Positions 48,504-59,363 are shown, numbered from the stretch's first letter. The stretch: 64,000 nucleotides of DNA from Synechococcus sp. RSCCF101 (GCF_008807075.1 NZ_CP035632.1:2356001-2420000); one strand, 5' to 3'. A program made the numbers and translations. Notes: a model not told the origin generated them from the sequence alone.

Positions 48504-49847
48504 GTGCGTGTCTTGGTCGTGTCTGTGTGCAGCTCTGCCGTCCACCGCTCCTCTCGCCCGCAGCAGCACAGGGCTGCAGGTCGATCGATCGCTGCACTGA
48601 GTGCTTCGTTCCTGGCCTGCGCTCTCGCCATGCCCGCTCTCGGGCAGGGGACTTCCGAGCCCCCTTCGGCTGCCGTGGACAACAGAGCCGCGGTGCGGAT
48701 TCAGGACCCCGAGCGTCTGCTCCCACAGAAGAGCCTGGCCACCTACACGCCGGCCATCCTCCGCTTCTCCTTCACCAAGAAGGACGACGAACCCGACAAG
48801 AGCTTTCTGGATCTCACCCTGATCCCGCCTGAGGGGGAGGTGGTGGGCAGGCGTGTGTCCGTCGGCGTTGGTGAGTTCGCCTCCCTGCTACGGCGCTTCT
48901 ATCAGCAGCTGGCCCGCCAGGAGTCGCTCAACATCGCCAACCCTGCATCCCCGGCACGGCGGCTGCATGCTCTGTTGATTGCGCCGCTGCAACAGGACCT
49001 TGAGGCGTTGGGGATCTCCACTCTGCTCATCTCTGTGGATGCCGGGCTGCAAGCGGTTCCCTTCGCTGCGCTGCACGACGGAACAGGGTTCTTCGGGTCT
49101 CGCTACGCGTTCTCGATCACCCCCTCCATCGCCCTGACACCTCTCGACGTGGTGCAGGCGGACCCGGGTGGGACCCAGCTGTCCCTGGGCGTGTCGGAGT
49201 TCGACGGACTGGCGCCCCTTCCTCTTGTCCCCCAGGAAATGGAGAGGGCCGGTGACCTCAGCACGGTGGAGCGCCACACCGAAGAGGCCTTCACTCCCGA
49301 CACCCTGTTGACCAGGGCCGTGGACCCCTCGATCAAGCGGGTTCATCTGGCCACCCATGCCGAGTTCCTGCCCGGTGGTCCTGATAAGGCCCGTCTGATG
49401 ACTGGTCAGGGTCCCATGAGCCTGCGTGAGTTCGCCGCATTGCGCCAGCGCGAAGGGGCGGACCTTCTCGATCTGGTGGTGCTCAGCGCCTGTCGTACGG
49501 CTCTGGGCGATCAGGATTCGGAGCTGGGCTTCGCTGGTCTTGCTCTGCAGGCCGGAGCGCGATCGGCCATGGGATCGCTCTGGTATGTCGACGATGTGGC
49601 CACATCCGCGCTGATGATCCAGTTCTACCGGCTGTTGGATTCCGGTCTGCCCAAGGGTGAAGCGCTGCAGGCCACCCGGCTGGCGATGGCTGACGGCACC
49701 ATCCGACTGGAGGGGGACCAGTTGATTGGAATCGATGGCGTTCCTCTGCTCACCAATCTGAACACGCTGCAGCGTCGCCGCGTGGGTCGCGGCTTTCAGC
49801 ATCCCTTTTTCTGGGGCGGCATCGCGTTGCTGGGTACGCCCTGGTGA
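48504..49847 (+). CDS. Exported CHAT-domain caspase-like protease
   Basis: 447 aa from a GTG. Residues 28-50 form a signal peptide (IAALSASFLACALAMPALG), so the protein is exported. The CHAT domain fills about 90-447 with the catalytic His in HLATHAEF (about 285) and Cys in LSACRTALGD (about 329), followed by GFAGLALQAGARSAMGSLW, which is typical of the fold. Most cyanobacterial CHAT proteins carry TPR repeats; none are visible here. Known members are cysteine peptidases that are often activated by a partner. Its position with TPS, TpsB and DUF928 genes suggests processing of surface proteins (inference). Start choice is uncertain because no ribosome binding site is seen. Confidence 0.88.
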   Translation: MRVLVVSVCSSAVHRSSRPQQHRAAGRSIAALSASFLACALAMPALGQGTSEPPSAAVDNRAAVRIQDPERLLPQKSLATYTPAILRFSFTKKDDEPDKSFLDLTLIPPEGEVVGRRVSVGVGEFASLLRRFYQQLARQESLNIANPASPARRLHALLIAPLQQDLEALGISTLLISVDAGLQAVPFAALHDGTGFFGSRYAFSITPSIALTPLDVVQADPGGTQLSLGVSEFDGLAPLPLVPQEMERAGDLSTVERHTEEAFTPDTLLTRAVDPSIKRVHLATHAEFLPGGPDKARLMTGQGPMSLREFAALRQREGADLLDLVVLSACRTALGDQDSELGFAGLALQAGARSAMGSLWYVDDVATSALMIQFYRLLDSGLPKGEALQATRLAMADGTIRLEGDQLIGIDGVPLLTNLNTLQRRRVGRGFQHPFFWGGIALLGTPW

Positions 49848-50100
49848 TCAATCAGATTGGTCGCTGCTCCATTCTTTACTCCATGACAGGGAGGCTTGAT
49901 GTGTTGCTCATATAGCCTGCTTTCCTATTCTCATCAGCTGCGCTTTCGAGCATCGATGAGTGCGTTGTAGCCGAGACGTCCCGCCTGGGTGCCCTCTTTA
50001 CTTACGGCGCCTGGATGTCGACAAGCAAGGCTGCTTGCTCCTCTTGCTGATTCCTGGTATGCCGATACAGTAGGGAGTCGGCCTTTGGGGTTGTCCTTCC
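49848..50100. other. Intergenic region before the RTX gene
   Basis: The longest gap in the window (253 bases). It is visibly richer in A and T than its neighbours. No RNA gene, hairpin terminator or convincing promoter was recognised. Short minus-strand open frames that reach into it have no family features and were not called. Confidence 0.5.
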
Positions 50101-53100
50101 ATGCCAGAAGTCTCTGTTGTTCTTGCCCAGGCCGGCAATGGCTTTGAGCCCGATTCCACAACGACGTTTCAACAGGATCCGAGCGGAACTGTTGCGCCTG
50201 GGCCGGATGTTGCATCGCCGCAATCAGTTGATTTCGTTGTTGGCCGTGCCTTGTCGGATGCCGAACGAGCCCGTGGAGACTCGCAGGCTGATCTGATCAG
50301 CAGCGATCTGGTTGTTCATTACAGCTTGTCCGGCACGGCACAGGCCAATGTCGACTATGGCCCTGTGGTGGACGCCGATCCGGTCAGCCCTCGAACCCAG
50401 GGACGTGTCACCATCCCCGCGGGCCAGACCGAAGCTCGTGTGAGCCTCACGCCACTGGAAGATGCCATTCAGGATCCCGGAGAGTCGGTTGTTCTCGATC
50501 TCGCAAGCGATCCTGCCTACTCCATTGCCATTGGAGGGAAAACCGCCATAGGCCGGATCGGCGCCGAGGGTGTGAGTGAACTGGGTATCGAGCCACTGCA
50601 GAGTCGGCCTGTGTCGAGCGGCAGCGAATACCGCAACGGAGGCGCGTTCGCAACGATTCTGGCGGATGGCTCCGTGATCACCTGGGGCGACCCGGAGTAT
50701 GGCGGTGACAGCTCAGCCATTGACTTCGATGGCAGCAACGATGACCGCACGGCGGTGGAGATCTTCTCCACGGTTGGCGCCTTCGCGGCGCTGCTTCAGG
50801 ATCCGCAGGGCAACACGTTTGTGGAAACGTGGGGCAATGCCGAATTTGGTGGCGATAGTGCCGCGCTGGACTTCAATGGGCCGGATAACAACCTTACGGT
50901 CGAGCGAATCTATTCTACCTATGCCGCTTTTGCTGCGCTGAGGAGTGATGGCTCTGTGCTCAGTTGGGGCAGCACCACCGTCAACGCTGGCGGGAGCAGC
51001 GATGGCATTGATTTCGATGGCACTGGCCTGATCGATTTCGAGGGCCCTGATGTCGGCGGTGAGGTGATCTTTCCAGGACCGAACGACGCTGGTATTCAGG
51101 TGGTGGACATCTATTCCACCGCTGCCGCCTTCGCCGCCTTGCGCTCGGATGGCTCGATCGTCACCTGGGGCAATGCGGGCTTTGGGGGCGACAGCTCAGC
51201 AGTGGCCAGCGCATTGGATGGATTCGATGGCGCGATCAATGATGCCAACAACCTTCCGGTCATTGCATCCAATGAAGATTTTACAGCCATCAACAGTCTT
51301 GGAGAGATCATTTTTTGGGGTAAGAATGTCGATGATGGTCTTTTGCGCCTGTCTGGAGGCAAATACATTGATGTTGTTAGCAGTCAGTCGGCATTCACAG
51401 CGCTCACGGATCAGGGTGTCGCCTACCCTTATGGCGATATCGGCAAGGGTGGTACCGGGACCATCATCAGCCTCTCCGCAGACGATTTCAGTGGCCATGC
51501 CAGAGAGGCGAACCCAACACTCTCGGAGTTGTTGGAGCGGTTTGCAACCACGCCACTAGTCAAGAATCTCTGGGATGTCGCCGACGAGCTGCCGGATACC
51601 AGCCTCTTCGGTCAGTTTGAGGCGATTTACAGCACCAACCACGCGTTTGCCGGCGTTCGTCCGGATGGGTCGGTCATCACTTGGGGTTCAAAAAGAGACG
51701 GTGTGCTGCAGTCAGCAACCGAGACCGACGCCAATGGCCTGTCGCTGGCACAGGGCCTGCCGCTCACGTCGATTGATATCCAGGTTGAAAATGACAATGG
51801 CACTCCTGGAGATACTACTGATGACTTCTTCGATCTAGTTTCGGTACCTATCTTTGACTTTGCGTCATTCTCCTCGTTTGACGAAATTGGCTCTGCCTTT
51901 GGGGCTGGTACGTCCCCTGTTGTCCGCCTGGAGGCCAGCAATCGTGCTTTTGCCTCAATCCATCGCGATGGAACGGTGCGGGCGTGGGGCAATCCTGATT
52001 TCGGCGGTGACATCAGCCTGGTGGCCTCTCCCACCCGGGGCCTGGCGAATGTGGCGGATGTGAGTGCCACGGTCGCTGCCTTTGCCGCCCTTCTGAATGA
52101 CGGCAGTGTGGTGACGTGGGGTGATCCCGGCAAGGGTGGCGACAGCAGCGGCGTTGATTTCGATGGCCCCAACGATGATCTGATTGTCACAAGCATCGTG
52201 TCCAGTGGCGCGGCCTTCTCAGCCCTCAGAAGTGATGGCTCGGTCGTGAGCTGGGGTGACACCAGCCGTGGAGGTGACACCAGCGCGGTGGCCTCGGATC
52301 TGGATGGAACCGTCAACGTGGTGGCGTTCTCGGATCCGACGCGACGCGATCGCAGCCAGCCGACGGCGCCGGCGCTCATCAGCCAGTCGCCGGCGGATGA
52401 GTCGACTGGCAATGCAGTGACCACTGATATCGAACTGACCTTCAATCTGCCGGTCGAGGCGGTGAGCGGTGATCTGCTGGTGCGTCGCCGCGTGCTGTTT
52501 GCCGATGGTGTGACATACACCGCAGAGGTAACGGTCAGCCAGGGGGCAACGCGCTCAGCACCATCGCGGACTTCAGGGGTCTACGACCTGAGTGATGACA
52601 GTGACGGTGTGGCGATCGCCAATGTGGCGCTGCAGTTGGATCCGTTGGCCCGTTCGCTGACGGGCAGTTCAAGTGAGGCGGTGGGAATTGCGTCGGTGAC
52701 GCTGTTCAACCAGGACGGAAGCACCCTTGCCGCCTTTGGGTCCGACCAGGTGAGTTTCTCCACCAGCACGGGGGCCTGGTCTGTGGACATCAGCAACCTG
52801 ATGTTCAACGCTGGCGAGGTCTACACCGTCGAGGCGGTTCCCCTCTCGGATGGGGCGCCACCCACCCCGGCACGTGCTGCTGTGGACAGTGATGTGTTCG
52901 GTGCCGGAGCAACGGGAGTGCCACCGACGGCGACGGTGGATCTGGTGGTGGATCCCTTGCAGGAGCGCCTGCGGGGCACGATCGCCAATGCGAATGCAAT
53001 CACCAGCCTGACGCTGACAGGGAGTGATGATCCCACCAACCCCTTCACCGTTGATCCGGCAGCCATCACGATCACTTCCGATGGCACTTGGACGGCGGAT

Positions 53101-56004
53101 CTCAGTGCGTTCTCTGTGGATGCGCGCGTCGATGTGAGCGATGGTGCTCAGGTGGGCATCGATCCAGCCAGCCCGAATGTGGTGCTGGTGACTCCCAGTG
53201 CTTCCCTCAGTGACAACACCGAGTACTTCGTGGAGGTGCCGGTGACGGCCTTCCGAGAGGCGGGCAATGCCACCGGGAATGGTTTCCCCGGTCTGGAGCC
53301 CCCGGATGACTACACCTTCACGGTGGGAACGGCGCCGGAGTTTCAGCCCCCTTCCACTCCCCCGGAGGGCAACACGGCAGTCCCGACCGTCCGGGTGATC
53401 GCCGACGCTGACGGATCGGAAGATGGATCGCCAAGTCGCTTCACTGTGATTCGCGAGGCGGGCAACCCGGAGGGTGTGCTGCCTGTGCGCCTGAGGCTTG
53501 GAGGCACCGCCCAGCCGGGTGCCGACTATCAGTTCACCCCGGCCGATTCGAACGCGCCACTGGAGTTCTCGCGTGTTGTTCCGGATATTGGCCTGGGTGA
53601 AACGTCAGCGACGGATTCCTTCTCGTTTGCGATCAATTCCGATTCGATCGTGGATCCGGGTGAGTACATCACCGTTCAGATCCTGCCGGATCCGACCTAT
53701 AGCATTGCCGTCGGTGGTCAGTTCGCTACATCCACAATTACGGCAGAGGATGTGGCCTTTTCCCTGGTTCCCCCGGCTGGACCGGGCCGGAGTCCCTTTG
53801 AGCAACGCAGTGACGGCGCCTTCGCCGTCATTCGAGCCGATGGTTCCGTGGTGAGCTGGGGGGACCCTCTCGCCGGTGGTGACAGCAGCCCGGTGTCCGG
53901 CGCCATTGCCTCCGGCACGCAGCAACTCTTCTCTGGTCGCCGCGCCTTCGCTGCTCTGGACACGACAGGCTCCCTCGTGGCATGGGGTGATGCGAATGCC
54001 GGCGGCGATAGCCGCTTTGCTGATCTCAATGGCAGCTCCGGTGGCCTGACGGTCGTGGATGTGTCGACCACTGACTCGGTCTTCGGAGCCCTCCTATCGG
54101 ATGGCAGCGTTGCCACGTGGGGCAGTCGCAACGCTGAAAACCAGACCCGCAACATCGATTTCGACGGCGATGGTGATCCGTTCTTCACGACAGGCAACCT
54201 CACGGTCACATCGCTGTTCTCCAACAGCGACAGCTTTGCGGCGCTGCGATCCGATGGATCGGTCTTGAGCTGGAGTGACAGCGCTGGGGATGGGAGCCTG
54301 CTGCAGGAGCCCTCCTTCTTCTCCGGTCCCAGTGGTGATCTGGATGTCCTGGAGATCTACCCGTCCAGGACGGCCTTCGCGGCGTTGCGCTCAGATGGCA
54401 CCGTTGTGGCCTGGGGCAGTGGTGCAGCGGCCACGATTCCGGCTGAGCTGGATTTCAACGGCCCTGAGAACAACCTCAGTGTTGTGTCGGTGGCGGCAAC
54501 CGATGCCGCTTTCGCGGCGCTGCGATCCGATGGCTCTGTGCTCACCTGGGGTGATCAGGCCGCAGGAGGCGACAGCAGCACGGTGGCGCTCGACCCGCTC
54601 ACCGGTGCCGGGCCGGTGAGCACACTGCTGTCCACCACGGCGGCGTTTGCCGCCCTGCGTACAGACGGGACAGTGACCGCCTGGGGCGATCCGCTTCGCG
54701 GTGGGGACGCCTCGGTGGTCAATCCCGGAGATCGCTTCTTCGTGGATCTGGTCAGCAACAACTTTGCGTTTGCCGGTCTGCTTTCGGATGGCTCTGTTCT
54801 CTCCTGGGGTCAGTCCGGCGCCGTGAACAGCGGTGGAGACAGCAGTGCGATCGACTTCGACGGCGATGGTGATCCCTCCACGAGCACCGGACCCCGCACG
54901 GTCACCGACATCGTTGGTACGACCTCTGCCTTTGCGGCGCTTCGCGACGACGGCTCGGTCGTCAGCTGGGGTGACCCGTCCCGCGGTGGCGACAGCAGCG
55001 GTGTCGATTTCAACGGTCCCGCTGATGACCTGACCGTGACGGGCCTGGTGGCCAATGGTTCGGCCTTCGCGGCACTGCGCTCCGACGGGTCGGTGGTGAC
55101 CTGGGGTGACAGCAGCCTTGGTGGCGACAGCAGCTCCGTGGCTGCTGCCCTCGATGGCAGCACCGACGCTCTTCTGTTCGCCACTCCTTTCCAGGACGCT
55201 CGCTTCACGGGAGCGGGAACCCCTTCGCCGACACCCACCCCGACGCCGACCCCAACCCCAACGCCCACGCCGACACCCACCCCAACGCCCACACCTCCCC
55301 CCTCGTCGGCACCGTCGCCGACTCCCACACCAACCCCAACCCCGTCCCCCGCGCCCGGTGGCGGCGGCGGTGGTGGTGGTAGTGGTGCTGGATCGGGTGG
55401 TGGAGGTGGTGAATCCTCCTCAGGTTCCAGTGGAGAGATTCCCTCCAGCTCCCCGATTCGGGGCCTTCAGAATTTCATCGGTGGCAGTGAACGACCTGAG
55501 ACGCTGGCCGGCTCCTCCCAGGGGGATTTCATCCGTGCAGGCGGCGGCAATGACCGGCTTGAAGGCGACCTCGGCAACGACGACCTGCGCGGCAACGAGG
55601 GAGACGACGTGCTGCTTCCCGGCGGGGGTGATGACTACGCCCGCGGCGGTAAAGGGAATGACTTCGTGTTTGGCGGTAACGGTCGCGATCAGTTGCTGGG
55701 TGATCTCGGCCGCGACAGTGTCTCCGGTGGTGCCGGCGATGACATCATCAACGGCAACGGCGGCGACGACATCCTGATCGGGGGTGCCGGAGCCGATCAG
55801 TTCCGGCTGTCCAAGGGCAATGACGTGATCGAGGATTTTCGCCTCATCGAAGGCGACCGGATCGCGATCCGCTCCGACCAGGCCTTCACTATCGCAGCCG
55901 ATGGCTTCAATGCAGTGATCACACGGGATGGTTTCGGCACCACCACCCTGATCGGTGTGTCGGCTGATGCCTTCACCGCGGCCAACCCCATTCTCCTGCT
56001 GTAA
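50101..56004 (+). CDS. Giant RTX exoprotein with Calx-beta-like domains and WG-type repeats
   Basis: 1,967 aa, no N-terminal signal peptide. C-terminal RTX repeats (about 1795-1920: [18 protein letters not shown] and similar) followed by a hydrophobic end (NPILLL) indicate type I secretion and calcium binding. Order: Calx-beta-like domain (about 30-155), about ten repeats of the type [16 protein letters not shown] followed by GGDSS (about 180-745), a Big_5-like Ig domain split into halves (about 752-800 and 1015-1080) by about 200 residues of Ig-like sequence, a second Calx-beta-like domain (about 1095-1220), a second set of about ten repeats (about 1240-1695), a Pro-Thr linker, a Gly-rich linker and the RTX tail. 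It looks like an internal duplication. Probable surface or matrix protein; no ABC exporter gene is in the window. Confidence 0.85.
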   Translation: MPEVSVVLAQAGNGFEPDSTTTFQQDPSGTVAPGPDVASPQSVDFVVGRALSDAERARGDSQADLISSDLVVHYSLSGTAQANVDYGPVVDADPVSPRTQGRVTIPAGQTEARVSLTPLEDAIQDPGESVVLDLASDPAYSIAIGGKTAIGRIGAEGVSELGIEPLQSRPVSSGSEYRNGGAFATILADGSVITWGDPEYGGDSSAIDFDGSNDDRTAVEIFSTVGAFAALLQDPQGNTFVETWGNAEFGGDSAALDFNGPDNNLTVERIYSTYAAFAALRSDGSVLSWGSTTVNAGGSSDGIDFDGTGLIDFEGPDVGGEVIFPGPNDAGIQVVDIYSTAAAFAALRSDGSIVTWGNAGFGGDSSAVASALDGFDGAINDANNLPVIASNEDFTAINSLGEIIFWGKNVDDGLLRLSGGKYIDVVSSQSAFTALTDQGVAYPYGDIGKGGTGTIISLSADDFSGHAREANPTLSELLERFATTPLVKNLWDVADELPDTSLFGQFEAIYSTNHAFAGVRPDGSVITWGSKRDGVLQSATETDANGLSLAQGLPLTSIDIQVENDNGTPGDTTDDFFDLVSVPIFDFASFSSFDEIGSAFGAGTSPVVRLEASNRAFASIHRDGTVRAWGNPDFGGDISLVASPTRGLANVADVSATVAAFAALLNDGSVVTWGDPGKGGDSSGVDFDGPNDDLIVTSIVSSGAAFSALRSDGSVVSWGDTSRGGDTSAVASDLDGTVNVVAFSDPTRRDRSQPTAPALISQSPADESTGNAVTTDIELTFNLPVEAVSGDLLVRRRVLFADGVTYTAEVTVSQGATRSAPSRTSGVYDLSDDSDGVAIANVALQLDPLARSLTGSSSEAVGIASVTLFNQDGSTLAAFGSDQVSFSTSTGAWSVDISNLMFNAGEVYTVEAVPLSDGAPPTPARAAVDSDVFGAGATGVPPTATVDLVVDPLQERLRGTIANANAITSLTLTGSDDPTNPFTVDPAAITITSDGTWTADLSAFSVDARVDVSDGAQVGIDPASPNVVLVTPSASLSDNTEYFVEVPVTAFREAGNATGNGFPGLEPPDDYTFTVGTAPEFQPPSTPPEGNTAVPTVRVIADADGSEDGSPSRFTVIREAGNPEGVLPVRLRLGGTAQPGADYQFTPADSNAPLEFSRVVPDIGLGETSATDSFSFAINSDSIVDPGEYITVQILPDPTYSIAVGGQFATSTITAEDVAFSLVPPAGPGRSPFEQRSDGAFAVIRADGSVVSWGDPLAGGDSSPVSGAIASGTQQLFSGRRAFAALDTTGSLVAWGDANAGGDSRFADLNGSSGGLTVVDVSTTDSVFGALLSDGSVATWGSRNAENQTRNIDFDGDGDPFFTTGNLTVTSLFSNSDSFAALRSDGSVLSWSDSAGDGSLLQEPSFFSGPSGDLDVLEIYPSRTAFAALRSDGTVVAWGSGAAATIPAELDFNGPENNLSVVSVAATDAAFAALRSDGSVLTWGDQAAGGDSSTVALDPLTGAGPVSTLLSTTAAFAALRTDGTVTAWGDPLRGGDASVVNPGDRFFVDLVSNNFAFAGLLSDGSVLSWGQSGAVNSGGDSSAIDFDGDGDPSTSTGPRTVTDIVGTTSAFAALRDDGSVVSWGDPSRGGDSSGVDFNGPADDLTVTGLVANGSAFAALRSDGSVVTWGDSSLGGDSSSVAAALDGSTDALLFATPFQDARFTGAGTPSPTPTPTPTPTPTPTPTPTPTPTPPPSSAPSPTPTPTPTPSPAPGGGGGGGGSGAGSGGGGGESSSGSSGEIPSSSPIRGLQNFIGGSERPETLAGSSQGDFIRAGGGNDRLEGDLGNDDLRGNEGDDVLLPGGGDDYARGGKGNDFVFGGNGRDQLLGDLGRDSVSGGAGDDIINGNGGDDILIGGAGADQFRLSKGNDVIEDFRLIEGDRIAIRSDQAFTIAADGFNAVITRDGFGTTTLIGVSADAFTAANPILLL
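50640..52330 (+). repeat. First set of about ten WG-type protein repeats
   Basis: Each unit reads AFAALxxDGSVxxWG, then GGDSS and a hydrophobic strand, about 45-60 residues per unit, resembling RCC1-like propeller blades. Two central units (about 51,270-51,640) are degenerate and lack the WG pair. Confidence 0.7.
53815..55185 (+). repeat. Second set of about ten WG-type protein repeats
   Basis: Same motif as the first set but more regular. It is preceded in both cases by a Calx-beta-like domain and a stretch ending xYSIAxGGxxA, which supports duplication of the domain pair. Confidence 0.7.
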
Positions 56005-56013
56005 TCCCGCTGT

Positions 56014-56769
56014 TCAGTGGCTCCACCTGGCGATCAGGTCTTCGGTCTGATCGCCATAGAAGTGTTTGGCATATTTCGACGCGTAGAGTTTTCGAAGCAT
56101 CGGTCGGGGATAGGAGATTTGCTCGCGCACCTGTCGCGCCAGCTCGGCGTGGGGCTTCTCTGCCGTGATGTTCGTCTGGATCAGATCTCCGACATCAACC
56201 CCCAGAAAGTCTGCAAGAGCTGGGCGGCAGCATTGGTCCAGAGTCTCCATCCGGATGATCAGTACATCGGTGCCGGCTGTGTGGATGCTGCTGTAGCCCC
56301 TCTGCGTGTCGAAGGGATGCTCATACACATCGATGCCCGTGTAGGGCTTGAACTCGCTGTCGAACCAGCCCAGGGTGTAATCGTGGCGTTCCCGCTTCAG
56401 GCAGAGCTGGATCAGCTCGTCCACGCTCGCATCGGCCAGCTCCCGCCCCTCGCCCAGATAGATCTGTGGGTTCTGAAAGAGATTGGACAGATCACGGCTG
56501 ATCGGTTCACGGACGAGCGTGATGATGCGAACCGGTGAATCGGGATGGCGCGAACGGAAGCGCTCGACGCGTTCGATCTGTCTGAGGGCCCAGGTGTAGG
56601 GGGCCTTGCCGGCGGCCCGCTGCTTGAAGGCCTCCGAGAGGTAGTGGGCCTGGACCACCAGGCTGTTCGTGAGGCGAGCTCGAAGCGTGGCCGCAACAGT
56701 GGAGGAACCCACTTTTCCCAGTTGGTACACCAGGACCAGCTCGTCGGCTGCGTCGTCTGTGGCACCCAT
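56014..56769 (-). CDS. NKWYS-type sulfotransferase-like protein (capsular polysaccharide synthesis family)
   Basis: 251 aa. The N-terminal VYQLGKVGSSTVAATL resembles the 5'-phosphosulfate loop, and ITLVREPISRDLSNLF the 3'-phosphate motif of sulfotransferases. WFDSEFKPYTGIDVYEHPFD and a C-terminal YASKYAKHFY match the pattern I know for the putative capsular polysaccharide synthesis (NKWYS) family. Reaction inferred: sulfation of a glycan or protein using PAPS. The start ATG lies four bases after the TpsB stop and overlaps a GAGG, so it is likely translated together with the TPS transporter. It is convergent with the RTX gene (8-base gap). Confidence 0.7.
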   Translation of the reverse strand: MGATDDAADELVLVYQLGKVGSSTVAATLRARLTNSLVVQAHYLSEAFKQRAAGKAPYTWALRQIERVERFRSRHPDSPVRIITLVREPISRDLSNLFQNPQIYLGEGRELADASVDELIQLCLKRERHDYTLGWFDSEFKPYTGIDVYEHPFDTQRGYSSIHTAGTDVLIIRMETLDQCCRPALADFLGVDVGDLIQTNITAEKPHAELARQVREQISYPRPMLRKLYASKYAKHFYGDQTEDLIARWSH

Positions 56770-56773
56770 CGCC

Positions 56774-58540
56774 TCAGAACCGGAACTGGGCGCGGGCGTA
56801 GAGGCCGTCGCTGAGCAGCCAGTCGTCCCAGGCGCCGGGGTTGTCGTCTGTTTCGAAGGATTCCACCCAGCCGAGCTCGAAGATCCAGGACGGGTTGATG
56901 TATCGGGCTAGGATGCCGCCTGCGCCGACGGTATCGCTGAAGTTGGTTCCCGCCAGATCGGTGCTGACGCCGCCGGCGCCGATGAAGGGCACGATCTGCA
57001 CGGCCTGGAGGTCCTGTTGCCAGGCGGTGACAACCACCTCACCGGTGCTGAGCCAGCCGCTGTCGCCGCTGATCAGCTGGCCCGGCAGGCCGCGAATGCC
57101 CACATCCGACCCCAGGCTGAACTGCATTGGGGAGAGCAGCGGATTGAGGGCCACCTGGCCGCCGCCGCTCACGTTCACCTGAACCCGGGGGGCAACGGCC
57201 CAGCTCGCACTGATCAGACCACCGAGGGCGGCGGCCTGCCCGGCATCGATGTCGGCCTGGGCCAGTTCCTTGCGCTGCTTCTCGGGTGTGGCGGCTGCGA
57301 TGCCCTGCAGGAAGTAGGCATTGCCGCTCCAGCCCACCGAGCCGGTCTGGCCCAGGCCGCTCACACCGAAGCGCAGATAGGCGGACTGGGGCTGGCGGAT
57401 GCTGTCCGGAATCAGAGAGGGCAGCACCGCGTCGTCGAGGTAGGTGTTGCTCCGGTTGCGGCTCACCCCGAGAAACATCCCCCAGCGCTGGGAGAGGGTC
57501 TCGTGGAACACCCACTCGAGCTGCAGCAGGCCCTGGTACTGGCTGGTGGAGAAGCCGTCCGCCGGATCCGGCAGTTCGATCAGATTGCGGCGGCTGTAGC
57601 CGAAGGCTCCCGTCAGGCTCAGCGTGTCGGCGAGCGGATAGCTGTAGCTGATCGAACTGATCACCGTGCCCAGCTCCGGCTGGTCATCGGCGTTCAGCTC
57701 GCCGTAAAGCAGCAGGGTGTCGCCGTGACCGATCAAGTCGCCTTTCACGAGCGTGGCGGTGCCCCGTGCCTCGCCGGAACCGTTGGACCCATCGTTGCGC
57801 AGCGAGACTTCCCCTCGCCAGGGTTGAACCCGAGGCTCAACGTTCACCCGCAGCACCGCGAGTGTGGGATCGCTGCCCAGCTTGGCCAGGTTTCCCCGCA
57901 CGCTCTCGACCTCCGGCAGCCGCCTGAGCAGCCGCAGCTCCCGCTCAACCGTGGGTAGATGCAGCGGACGGTTGACCAGGTTGCCGAGCAGCCTGCTGAC
58001 ACGAGCATTGAGGCGCTCGTCGCTGCCGTTCACCGACAGTTCCACCAGCGTTCCCTGCACCACCTCCAGGGTTCCATTGCCGCTGGTGGACAACACAAAG
58101 ACGCGGCTGTTGACCAGACCCTGGCTGATGAGGTGGGCGGTGAGGGCTGCGGCGCACTGGTCGAGGCGATCCTGGGGATCCTGGATGGGGGCACACGGCG
58201 CCAGGATCCGGCTCAGCTCCTCAGGACTGATGCCCTCGAGCCCGGTCACGACCGGCAGCTCGGACAGGGGCATGGCCTCCGGGGGCGAGGCAGGGGTTTC
58301 GCTCTGGTCCGGATCCTCCAGATCGGAGTCCTCGATCACCGGGCTGTCCGCCTCCGGGGGAGCGGGCTGCTCCTGGGTTGCCGGCCCGGGCAAGCGCACG
58401 GGCGTGTTCTGAAGAGGAGGCGCCACCAGCTGTGCCAGGAGCGGGAGCGTCAGGAACACGTCGTCAACCGGAAGAAACTGGATTCTGAGGCGAATCCGAG
58501 CGTCCGGCATGGCTGTGGGGACGCTCTGGCTGAGCGTCAC
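56774..58540 (-). CDS. TpsB outer-membrane transporter (ShlB/FhaC/HecB family)
   Basis: About 588 aa. An N-terminal hydrophobic segment (VFLTLPLLAQLVA) is followed by a Pro/Glu/Asp-rich linker (about 45-95), a POTRA-type region (about 100-215) and a C-terminal 16-strand beta-barrel domain ending in Phe (YARAQFRF). The L6-loop motif appears as VGIRGLPGQLISGDSGW, a variant of the family VRGY motif. Family role: exports TpsA proteins across the outer membrane after recognising their TPS domain. Three TpsA genes in this window are its probable clients although they lie 22 kb away. GTG at 58,540 was chosen because GGAGG lies 11 bases upstream; GTG at 58,561 and ATG at 58,510 are alternatives. Confidence 0.9.
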   Translation of the reverse strand: MTLSQSVPTAMPDARIRLRIQFLPVDDVFLTLPLLAQLVAPPLQNTPVRLPGPATQEQPAPPEADSPVIEDSDLEDPDQSETPASPPEAMPLSELPVVTGLEGISPEELSRILAPCAPIQDPQDRLDQCAAALTAHLISQGLVNSRVFVLSTSGNGTLEVVQGTLVELSVNGSDERLNARVSRLLGNLVNRPLHLPTVERELRLLRRLPEVESVRGNLAKLGSDPTLAVLRVNVEPRVQPWRGEVSLRNDGSNGSGEARGTATLVKGDLIGHGDTLLLYGELNADDQPELGTVISSISYSYPLADTLSLTGAFGYSRRNLIELPDPADGFSTSQYQGLLQLEWVFHETLSQRWGMFLGVSRNRSNTYLDDAVLPSLIPDSIRQPQSAYLRFGVSGLGQTGSVGWSGNAYFLQGIAAATPEKQRKELAQADIDAGQAAALGGLISASWAVAPRVQVNVSGGGQVALNPLLSPMQFSLGSDVGIRGLPGQLISGDSGWLSTGEVVVTAWQQDLQAVQIVPFIGAGGVSTDLAGTNFSDTVGAGGILARYINPSWIFELGWVESFETDDNPGAWDDWLLSDGLYARAQFRF

Positions 58541-58604
58541 GGGATGGTGTGCCTCCGGCACGCTCCGGCTGCTGGTTGGATGGTTTCAGCACCTGCGTTC
58601 TGCA
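58541..58604. promoter_or_regulatory. Divergent start region TpsB / SIMPL gene
   Basis: The two divergent genes start within about 64 bases. The promoters probably overlap; no motif was recognised. Confidence 0.3.
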
Positions 58605-59354
58605 ATGCCGGCGTCCCCCGAGCTCTCCTCCCGTCAAGCGCCTGCCGGGGCGCGTGGATGGGGTGCGGTCCTGGCGCTCGTCGCAGCCCTGGCGCCCTCT
58701 GTCCCCTCCCCAGTGGCAGGCGCTGGCGTGACGGTGCAGGTCCGATGCGATGGCACCGTGATCGAAGCGCAGGGTCAGGCCCGCCGGGAGGGCCGCACCG
58801 ATCGCCTGGATGTCTCCATGGGGCTCACGGCGGAAGCATCAACGGCCGAAGCCGCCTTGGCGCTACTGCAGCAGCGTCTTGCGGTCGTGCGAGGGGCTCT
58901 GCAGGACCTTGGCGTCCGCGATCTGGAAGTGACCTCGCCCTCGACCAGCCGCCGTCCGGAGCCGCCTCGCCCGGATCTGGCCGTGAGCGCTCGGCTCCGG
59001 GTTCGCGGTGTGTTGGCGCCCGCCCGCCTGCAATCCCTGATCCGGGAGGTGGGCGCCATGCCGGGCGTGTCTCTGGCGCCGGTGCAGGCCCGTACGGATC
59101 CCGAAAGGATCGAGGCAGGCCGCCAGGTCCTGCTGGACGCGGCTTACCGCGATGCCGCCACCCAGGCTCGGAGCGTGGCGGGCACCATCGGTCGCCCCAG
59201 CATCACGCCGCTGCGGGTGGACATCGGTTCCGGGGCGATGCCCAGGCCCCTCATGGCTCGCGCTGATCAGGCCGCCACGCCCCCCTTCGACCCCGGCGAG
59301 CTGCCGCCTCCCAGTGAGCGTCTCGACGTCAGGGTGACCTTCTGCGCCCGCTGA
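58605..59354 (+). CDS. SIMPL (DUF541) periplasmic protein
   Basis: 249 aa. A signal peptide is visible (WGAVLALVAALAPSVPSPVAGAG). The mature part has the SIMPL pattern: an N-terminal strand with GTVIEAQGQARREGRTDRL, a helix with AEAALALLQQRLAVVRGALQ followed by LGVRDLEVTS, and the late conserved helix AYRDAATQARSVAGTIG. Family members are periplasmic or outer-membrane-associated; a precise function is not established. The open frame extends upstream to 58,509, but that would overlap the divergent TpsB gene, so ATG 58,605 was chosen. It is convergent with the MscS gene (9-base gap). Confidence 0.82.
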   Translation: MPASPELSSRQAPAGARGWGAVLALVAALAPSVPSPVAGAGVTVQVRCDGTVIEAQGQARREGRTDRLDVSMGLTAEASTAEAALALLQQRLAVVRGALQDLGVRDLEVTSPSTSRRPEPPRPDLAVSARLRVRGVLAPARLQSLIREVGAMPGVSLAPVQARTDPERIEAGRQVLLDAAYRDAATQARSVAGTIGRPSITPLRVDIGSGAMPRPLMARADQAATPPFDPGELPPPSERLDVRVTFCAR

Positions 59355-59363
59355 ACGATTCGC

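Noticed and set aside
49934-50215. 93-codon minus-strand frame in the gap before the RTX gene
   Set aside because: It overlaps the RTX start, has no ribosome binding site and no recognisable features.
58509-58604. Upstream start for the SIMPL gene
   Set aside because: It would overlap the divergent TpsB gene and place the signal peptide far from the N-terminus.
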